Made by a program: the position numbers and the translations under genes | From: Diphasiastrum complanatum | Lineage: Eukaryota; Streptophyta; Lycopodiopsida; Lycopodiales; Lycopodiaceae | Assembly: GCA_029204225.1 (NCBI GenBank) | Contig: CM055104.1 | Span: 52,198,294 to 52,262,293, forward strand | Length of the DNA stretch: 64,000 bases | Direction of reading: 5' to 3' | The notes under the pieces: generated by a model | Databases searched by the model: none | What the model was told of the DNA's origin: nothing | Seen by the model: only the letters and a program-made list of their open reading frames with translations | Shown here: in pieces, positions 58,801 to 64,000 of the stretch | Layout: every line of letters begins with the position of its first letter | Numbering within the stretch: the stretch's first letter is position 1

Positions 58801-61317
58801 GTACCTTTTGCTGTTTTAGTAGTTCCACTCTGAAAATTGTATTCACAAAGCTGCACATTCTCATCATAGTAGTTTGACTCTTCATTTCTTCAACTTTGCT
58901 CATCATCATGTTGATGGGAAAAGGAGTATAAATCTGCCTAAAATTCCTTTTGACTTTCCTCGACTTGTGCCTTATGGTTCCATTTTCTTTTGCTCATCTT
59001 CTTCCCCAATTTTTAAGTGCTCTTCTCACGTCTTAACAGTAGAGTTGTGGCAAACTCTACATGAAAAGACAATCGAGCATTTAAAATTCACATTTTAGAA
59101 GGCCTCATGGCTCGTTATTTCGTTATGATAGATTGTGTTGATGCATCTATTGTTAAACAGTTGATTTTTTGAAGTGATGGTTTTTTACCAAGATTCAAAT
59201 TCTTCTAAGTTTGCAAATCCATTTGTTGGACCATTACATGTTCCTCAAGCGATACGATTTTCACTTGAGAATTCGCACCAAAATTTTTGTCTTATAAGAA
59301 TTATTACCAGGGTACGTCATAGTGAGGGTAAAATCTGAAAGATTGAAATCATGATTTTTAGCTGTAATTTGTAAATTGTCATCGTAATATTTGTTATTCA
59401 ATGTCGCAAAAGGTAGGGAATGTTATGAGGTATCATAACTAGGGTATGCTATGATGAGGAAAAATCTATAAGATGGATTATTTTTTTAGATATTTTTATT
59501 CTATTTTTGCTGTGTTTGACCAAGAATGGCAGTTGACCAAAAACCTTTTTAAAAGTTTACATTTTTCTTATAGTGTAAATCATGTGGTTGGGCATCATTA
59601 CTAAAATTTTTATCTTAAAACTAGAAGTCAAACTCTTATTTTATTAAGAAAAGGAACCTTGTCTTAAAGGACAAAATATCGTACCTTCTACGACTTCAGT
59701 AAGGACGGAAACTGAAAATTTTTCTTGTACAACTTTAATGTTAAATGTCCGAGGTAAGAAAAATTGCAAGTGAAAGTTTCGACATGTACCACCTTTTCAG
59801 GTCTTTTAACATGAAGTTGGATGATGCTGTATTTCTATTTACCTTTGTCTGAAAATTGTATGAGACATGATCGACACATTGAATACCTGATCGTTAGGAA
59901 TTAATGTTAATTCTGTATCCCTTATGCTACTAGGCCATGCCTGCCGTGCTATTTTTAGGGGCACAAAGTTCTTAGACTAGTCAATTTTTTATGCATGTAG
60001 CAGGGCGCTGAAGAGATATAATTAGGCTCAGCTTCTAGTCTTACTAATTAGTCGTTACTAATTAGTCGGAGCTTTTACTTAATATGGACACGGAATTTAG
60101 GAAGTTGCTTGTGGTCTTAGCATAGCTTTTACTTGAGATAGATCTAGGAAAATATTACATAAGGAGGACCAGTGCCCCTCCACATGATCTGTAGCGAGTT
60201 TCAGCTCCTCTTATGAATCTAAGATTTAGTGTTTTGCTCATCTGTTCTTGATTGGTGTGTGTGAGTGCTAATATGATTAGTGCACGCCATATAAGAATCT
60301 AGCATTCATTCTAATAAGTATTGATATTGTTCATAAAAATTATTGGCATGAAGTTAGATGATGCTGTAGTTCTATTTACCTTTGATTGAAAATTGTATGA
60401 GACATCATTGATACATTGAATTCCTGATCAAGGTGTGCATCAGAAGGGAACTTGTTGTGGGATTGCGTTTCATTTTTGGATGAAGCTACTATTGACATAG
60501 TGAATGCTCTTGGAGGCCTCAAAGCCATTGCTATATCGCATCCACATTATTATTCTACAAATGCCCAATGGAGTGCAGCATTTGGAGGCATCCCTGTTTA
60601 TATCCATGAAAGGTATGGGGCTGTAATTAATGTTTTTTTTTTTTAAGTATAAATCAACATTGACCCTGCATGGTGCAGAAGCAAATGGAGATTGCTTTGA
60701 TGAAGATCTTGTATCATACCATAGTGGCACTGTAAGAGGGACTCTAGGTGGAATAGATCGAAGCAGATATAAAAGGAACAAACATTGATGTGCTATGTTG
60801 CAACAATTCTCTAAATCATCATTCAGTAAAGTCGAGCTAATAAGGATTACTAATAGCTTTGAAGTCAACCAACCTAGTACTTATGTTTACAGCAGTATCT
60901 TGCTTGAAATTATCACAAGTACAAAGCATTCATATGAAATTGTCTCGCTTGCTAGAACATGCTATTTTCTTGGCCGATCCCATGTCAAGTGAGCATTTAG
61001 TACTAAGAAAAGTATGTTTATTTAAGAATGATTCTCAGTTGCTTTTTGTTCAAAGTTGTTGTTTTGCTGAGATGCATATATTTGGATATTTCTCTTACAA
61101 TTGAAATTTGCACATCTTATATGTTAAAGGATTTAAGTTATATGTAGATGCACGTCTTATGAGTGAAATATGCACATCTTTGTTAGGAAGTTATACGTGG
61201 ATGCACATCTTATAAGTGACATATGCACTTTTTTTAAGTGAATGTATCAAGGTTTTGTATTGAGCTGCTTGACTAGTTGTTTGAATGCACAAGGTGTATG
61301 AGCCTTTTGTCTTATTT

Positions 61318-61408
<91 letters not shown>

Positions 61409-61983
61409 AACAAAATTCATAATATAGAGACAAGAAATGGTCGGTGTGGGAGCATGAAAGAATCACTTTTTGGAGAGGTGACGAGTTGCACTTATGGGGA
61501 GGGTTGACATTATTAAATCTGGGTGGGCATTTTGCTGGTGCCCAAGTTCTCCATTGGGCTGGTGGGGCAGAGGGAAAAGGTGTTCTCTTAACTGGAGACA
61601 TCTTGCAGGTATATGCTGTAAACTTTTCCTTCCTGACTCAAATAGCTCTGTATCTATGTATAGCACATGCTTTTTCTTTGTAGCTAACCTTTTTAATCTC
61701 TTGTGTGTGGCATTGTGTTACACGTACAAAGTAAAAGTAATAGTCTTTCATGCAGGTTTCCATGGACAATGCCACGATAAGTATTATGCGGTCATACCCT
61801 AACTACATTCCATTATCAGCAAGCCATGCACAAAGAATCGGAGCTAAATTGAATGTATGGGAGTTCGATAGAATATATGGTGCTTTTTTAGATCGAGAAA
61901 TTGAAACTGGTGCAAAGTCAAAGGTGTCCTTCTCCCTTCAAAGATACATCAAATGGCTAAATAGCACTGATCTTGAAATTTAG
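49679..61983 (+). CDS. Metallo-beta-lactamase-fold protein, 309 residues, five exons
   Basis: Exons: 49679-49887, 50925-51067, 60444-60612, 61428-61608, 61756-61983. All have GT-AG introns and join in one frame (930 nt including TAG). The N-terminus has a charged leader, then Cys36-X2-Cys39 and Cys58-X2-Cys61, a probable zinc ribbon, followed by RTGQVWT. The MBL-fold part starts near FAIGQRAFLLQT, with EGNLLWDCVSFLDE, AIAISHPHYYSTNAQW (His150, His152), then LGGHFAGAQVLHW (His208) and VLLTGDILQ (Asp231). The usual HxHxDH motif is altered to HPHYYS, so the Asp-His pair is missing; plant relatives I remember share this. It is a hydrolase-like protein of unknown substrate. An alternative start is Met16 at 49724. 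The gene looks intact although intron 2 is 9.4 kb and full of transposons. Confidence 0.87.
49888..50924. other. MBL-fold gene intron 1, 1.04 kb
   Basis: No repeat or ORF of note was recognised. It ends in acceptor TTATATAG. Confidence 0.6.
50925..51067 (+). CDS. MBL-fold gene exon 2
   Basis: One base completing Arg70, 47 codons, then one base of Glu118. It reads TGQVWTTQSKMKHQYR and ends YSIATVPKFAIGQRAFLLQT plus Ser, with donor CAG/GTATGT. Confidence 0.85.
51068..52008. other. 5' part of the 9.4-kb intron 2
   Basis: No gene or element was recognised. It ends at the GAATA duplication of the retrotransposon starting 52009. Confidence 0.5.
52009..52456 (+). repeat. 5' LTR of the 52-55 kb element
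   Basis: 448 bp, TGTGAGAAG to TTTCCTACA. It has a TATTTATATGTACC promoter-like stretch near 52290 and ends right at the PBS. Confidence 0.9.
52457..52468 (+). other. tRNA-iMet primer-binding site
   Basis: TGGTATCAGAGC begins at the first base after the 5' LTR. Confidence 0.9.
52580..52945. repeat. Spaced GCAGGAGGGCGCC motifs in the retrotransposon leader
   Basis: The motif TTGCAGGA(G/A)GGCGCC occurs at about 52599, 52682 and 52799, with a weaker AAGGCGC near 52920, each preceded by a T-rich stretch. It lies between the PBS and the gag-like ORF, where packaging or dimerisation signals are usually found. Confidence 0.6.
53299..54018 (+). CDS. Gag-like ORF of the non-autonomous retrotransposon
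   Basis: 239 codons from ATGGCAAGG. Residues about 16-30 read MLDGTNYSSWSCKLRF, the copia gag signature (L.G.NY..W). About residues 56-85 read TSKSAWETLLKMYRIKDSSS, then LSTSTSLKVEE, like the UBN2 gag helix pair. No CCHC knuckle was found. The C-terminal third is unrecognised, and an overlapping ORF in another frame (53828-54457) may be a frameshifted continuation. Confidence 0.6.
   Translation: MARDLGAIRTCSGEDMLDGTNYSSWSCKLRFCIDVMIKILSVTRSILYHLRFCKTSKSAWETLLKMYRIKDSSSCFLLSTSTSLKVEEQSHAKCDHCLSTSTSLHRNVVKHSSSLEPFVANDGCISEELYEQASQDNVLEKAEIKHSLKPFCTNGGGEKIMSISTLVQSGMLLDFLSVQSGKLLVFFLEDGGHQIQPWFIDHFQPMLHREHPIMHRERPAEGFWTARSTFGTLWRAKCW
54635..55102 (+). repeat. 3' LTR of the 52-55 kb element
   Basis: 468 bp. 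Relative to the 5' LTR it has a short duplication in TTGGAAGGCC and a longer CTCTTCC run. It is followed by GAATA. Confidence 0.9.
55103..55709. other. Intron 2 segment between mobile elements
   Basis: No ORF or element recognised. Confidence 0.5.
55719..56197. mobile_element. Mutator-like foldback element, 479 bp, 9-bp TSD
   Basis: Flanked by identical ACATAAGAT at 55710-55718 and 56198-56206; a 9-bp duplication is characteristic of MULEs. Ends are inverted and built of GCGATCCGGAACG and TTGCAG motifs, with a T run on the left and an A run on the right forming part of the inverted ends. The non-coding core includes GAAACACCAAAACGTGTGTT and TTTTCACTCAGGGAGTTGGA, also present in the neighbouring element near 57075-57130. 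Confidence 0.75.
56552..57520. mobile_element. Foldback element 2a, about 970 bp
   Basis: Left end TATAGTTGCAGTGAATCGCG, right end GATTCAGAATCGTGGTGCAA then CTA. It contains G-rich blocks with GGGGGGCGGTAGCCC and the shared core seen in the 55.7-kb element. No transposase and no clear target duplication were found. Confidence 0.55.
57643..58228. mobile_element. Foldback element 2b, about 580 bp, inverted relative to 2a
   Basis: Reverse complement of 56552-57060 over roughly 500 bp (GGGCCCAATATTCATGCCCC, GATCATCATCCATACAGTTG and so on), joined directly to a second terminus TAGTTGCACCACGATTC. It looks like an internally deleted derivative of 2a. Confidence 0.6.
59809..59893 (+). repeat. First copy of 85-bp direct repeat
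   Basis: ATGAAGTTGGATGATGCTGT through GAAAATTGTATGAGACAT to CTGATC. It matches 60347-60431 with a few substitutions. Confidence 0.85.
60347..60431 (+). repeat. Second copy of 85-bp direct repeat, next to the exon 3 acceptor
   Basis: Ends 12 bp before the splice acceptor at 60443, so it includes the likely branch-point region of intron 2. Confidence 0.85.
60444..60612 (+). CDS. MBL-fold gene exon 3
   Basis: Two bases completing Glu118, 55 codons, two bases of Arg174. It contains GNLLWDCVSFLDEA and AISHPHYYSTNAQWSAAFGG, ending VYIHE, with acceptor TGCATCAG and donor AAG/GTATGG. Confidence 0.9.
60613..61427. other. MBL-fold gene intron 3
   Basis: Carries an 84-bp (GA)n array (61321-61404) that ends 23 bp before the acceptor ATAATATAG. 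No gene was recognised. Confidence 0.7.
61321..61404. repeat. (GA)n microsatellite, 84 bp, beside a splice acceptor
   Basis: 42 uninterrupted repeats on the sense strand of intron 3, where a pyrimidine tract would normally lie. Confidence 0.97.
61428..61608 (+). CDS. MBL-fold gene exon 4
   Basis: One base completing Arg174, then 60 codons. It reads DKKWSVWEHERITFWRGDEL, then GGLTLLNLGGHFAGAQVLHW and VLLTGDILQ. The acceptor at 61427 was chosen because only it keeps the frame with exon 3. The donor is CAG/GTATAT. Confidence 0.88.
61756..61983 (+). CDS. MBL-fold gene exon 5
   Basis: 75 codons and TAG. It reads VSMDNATISIMRSYPNYIPL with His258 in SASHAQRIGAKL, and ends SLQRYIKWLNSTDLEI, with acceptor TCATGCAG. 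Confidence 0.92.
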   Translation, partial: VSMDNATISIMRSYPNYIPLSASHAQRIGAKLNVWEFDRIYGAFLDREIETGAKSKVSFSLQRYIKWLNSTDLEI

Positions 61984-62668
61984 CACTAAAGTCTGCAGCC
62001 TTCATGTCAAGCTTGGATTGTAAAGGATAAGATCAATGTCTAGATGTTTGTAGCCTGTATGGGATTTTCACATGTAGTAGATCACTGCAAAATTTCGCGA
62101 ACATCCTTAAACTCGTATTTTTCAAAACAACGTGCCACTGTAAAGGGGTCATAAAACTGTTTTGAAAGAGGCTATATCCTTTTGGGATGGAGTAATGTTA
62201 ACCTCATGCTAGGAATGCTTTCTTTTGAGGTGTCAACAATGGAAGATAGTTCTTTATTCCATACAGCTTATGATTTGCAAACAAGTAGCATGCGCAATTC
62301 AAAATAATTTGTACCATATTGAAAGCATCCCTTAATAAAGTATGTGCAGAATGTGTTAGCTTTTCCACTTTTTTTGAAGCTTGCTCTAGAGTTTCGCCTT
62401 GAGGGGTTTAAGGTCGTGACAAGGTGGACGCAGAAATTCTTGTATGGAAAGCCATCACACTTGTTCTGATGGAAGGATGAAATTGTTAAAAATGTAAAAA
62501 ATGTTATTCCCTTTTTTCTGTTAAAAATGTTATTCCCTTTTCTTTTTTTGGCTAAGAATGAATTGACGTTTTTTGTGTAGATTTAGTGAATAGTGAAAGG
62601 ATTATTTGCTGTGTTTGAGAAATTCGTCTGGAAACTGAAATATTTTGCCATTCAAGTGTGTCACTACA
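61984..62668 (+). other. 3' UTR and downstream region of the MBL-fold gene
   Basis: The 3' UTR probably runs to around 62340, where CTTAATAAAG could act in polyadenylation. Nothing else recognised. Confidence 0.4.
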
Positions 62669-62700
62669 TCTTAGAAACCCGTTCCGACCCTTTTGGGCCG

Positions 62701-62731
62701 GAACGTACTGTATGTTCCATACAGTACGTTC
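62701..62731. repeat. Perfect hairpin, 14-bp arms, 3-nt loop
   Basis: GAACGTACTGTATG, loop TTC, CATACAGTACGTTC, near the left end of the foldback-type element. Confidence 0.9.
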
Positions 62732-62929
62732 AGTCAGAATGTTTTTTTCTTTTTTAAAATGTAAAAAAACAGGTCTTAAAGCCTGAAACTACAATCCTTT
62801 CAAAAGAAAATGAGAAATCAGAGGCTCCAAAAACTGTCAAGTCCCATTCTCAGGTTTGTGAATAGAAGGATGATTTGTGAACGTAGCTGTGTGACAAGGG
62901 AAGCACGAGTGAGATGAAACCCTAAACTA

Positions 62930-63020
62930 GTGTGCAGCCTCCCTCAGAGCTGTGTGACAATGGAAGCACAAGTTCTGTGCAGCCTCCCTCAGAGCTGTGT
63001 GACGATGGAAGCACAAATTT
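62930..63020. repeat. Short tandem duplication
   Basis: GTGCAGCCTCCCTCAGAGCT followed by GTGTGAC and GGAAGCACAA occurs twice (about 62933 and 62977). Confidence 0.8.
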
Positions 63021-63426
63021 TGGGTAGCCAAACGGAAAACAGATTTCCCTTTTGAGCATCTTTCTCATTTCCCATCTGAAAACTAGTTCTCTGCTTGCCG
63101 TGACCATCATCACCCCCGTCGCTTACTGACCACATCACCACTAAATGAAAAAGAACTACGTAACCCCCGTGCAGAAATCCTTTGTTAAAAAATACGTATT
63201 TTTTAAATTTTTATTTTGATCGCGTTCCGGAACGGAACACGTTATGGAACGCGAGCCAATACATGGCTAACCCTGGTATGATCCATTGGAAGGCTGTTTT
63301 AAGAGTATTCAGATATGTATGAGCTACCATTGTGTGCCAATTATTTATGTATTTGGATGGAAAGACACCTTTTGAGATGTTATTTGGTAGAAGGCCAGAA
63401 TGCATTCCGTTCCGGAACGGGCAACT

Positions 63427-64000
63427 ATACTACAAAAGGTAGGGGCAAAGCTCACCAGAGCGTCCTGGGAAATCAAGCAAGTGATCATTTTCCTGCCAAA
63501 ATTTGCAATAAAAAATTGCTCTTACTGAACAATTGATGTCTTATCAGAGTTACGCTGGGAGTAAATCTAGTAAGTTCAATCTACATAATTTGTAGAAGTG
63601 GCTTCTTTGTCAAACTATCAATTTCAATGGATAAAAAACTGACAATATCCAATCAGTCTGAGAGGGCAAGATTGATGAAGTACCTGTCCCTCATTTTAAA
63701 ATGTCAAGGGCTTCAGGATAGCTCCCTTTTTCTACAATAATGTTGTGAAGTTGTTAAAGATTTTAAATAATTTTCCATTGAATATTGTGCGGTTAAGTCA
63801 CGGAGGATTAATCTGCATAGTAGCTTTTCTGCTCATTAACTTGCAGTCTTACTTTGCTCAAATTTTTATTTTATCAGATTTATGAGGTAGAGAAAACTTG
63901 AATAAATATCAATTTGCATCTGGCAGCGAGCTACCGAATATGCTTTTCCACAACATCATCAAGGGGATAGAAAGTGGCAGTGCACTATTACAATATCTAG
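63427..64000. other. Window end, nothing recognised
   Basis: No ORF, repeat or splice-site pattern that I can assign to a gene. Confidence 0.5.

Larger units (their letters stand above)
58229..60443. other. 3' part of intron 2
   Basis: No ORF with recognisable homology. It contains an 85-bp direct repeat (59809-59893 and 60347-60431), the second copy lying just before the exon 3 acceptor. Confidence 0.6.
62669..63426. mobile_element. Foldback-type element with captured copia fragments
   Basis: The left end TAGAAACCCGTTCCG and the right end CGGAACGGGCAACTA are inverted relatives, with GTTCCGGAACGG motifs inside. ACTACA occurs on both flanks, only a partial 9-bp match. Between 63250 and 63405 the plus strand reads GMIHWKAVLRVFRYV (copia RNase H style), then KTPFEMLFGRRPE (copia integrase style) in unnatural order. 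Also present is a perfect 14-bp hairpin at 62701-62731. Confidence 0.5.

Noticed and set aside
58874-59098. 74-codon ORF in intron 2
   Set aside because: No homology recognised and it lies in the middle of a spliced intron.

Overview
The window is nuclear DNA from a land plant with a large, transposon-rich genome. The evidence is two plant-type genes with canonical GT-AG introns (some 3-9 kb long), Ty1/copia and Ty3/gypsy debris with tRNA-iMet-type primer-binding sites, and long (GA)n arrays. A fern or gymnosperm would fit the intron inflation, but the lineage cannot be fixed from sequence alone.

Region 1 (about 1-22.8 kb, + strand): the 3' part of a NOMO (nodal modulator) gene. Twelve exons between 2410 and 22217 join in frame to the C-terminal 709 residues, including the membrane anchor and the stop codon. 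The N-terminal half lies upstream of the window. Its introns hold a 25-bp minisatellite, a 455-bp hAT-like element with an 8-bp target duplication, a 5'-truncated copia element with its 3' LTR, a solo LTR of the same family in the opposite orientation with a perfect TTAAG duplication, and a minus-strand copia relic.

Region 2 (about 22.8-49.6 kb): intergenic retroelement graveyard. In order: a gypsy gag relic split by a solo LTR (ATTGC duplication); an inverted pair of about 0.5-kb sequences, one carrying a 148-bp (GA)n array and the other a perfect 23-bp hairpin; three decayed copia copies; gypsy gag and pol remnants; two copies of a gypsy lineage carrying a long extra ORF between integrase and 3' LTR; a minus-strand copia; and a short ORF resembling a plastid transit peptide.

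Region 3 (49.7-62.0 kb, + strand): an apparently intact five-exon gene for a 309-residue metallo-beta-lactamase-fold protein with an N-terminal four-Cys motif. Its 9.4-kb intron 2 holds a complete non-autonomous LTR retrotransposon (two LTRs, GAATA duplication, gag-like ORF only), a 479-bp Mutator-like foldback element with a 9-bp duplication, and a pair of related foldback elements in inverted orientation. Downstream (62-64 kb) is another foldback-type repeat carrying copia fragments.

The two host genes have no evident functional link. No CRISPR array, operon, rRNA or tRNA gene was seen, and I found no convincing new multi-gene system. The most unusual items are the extra-ORF gypsy family, the TSD-delimited non-autonomous elements and several perfect short-loop palindromes.
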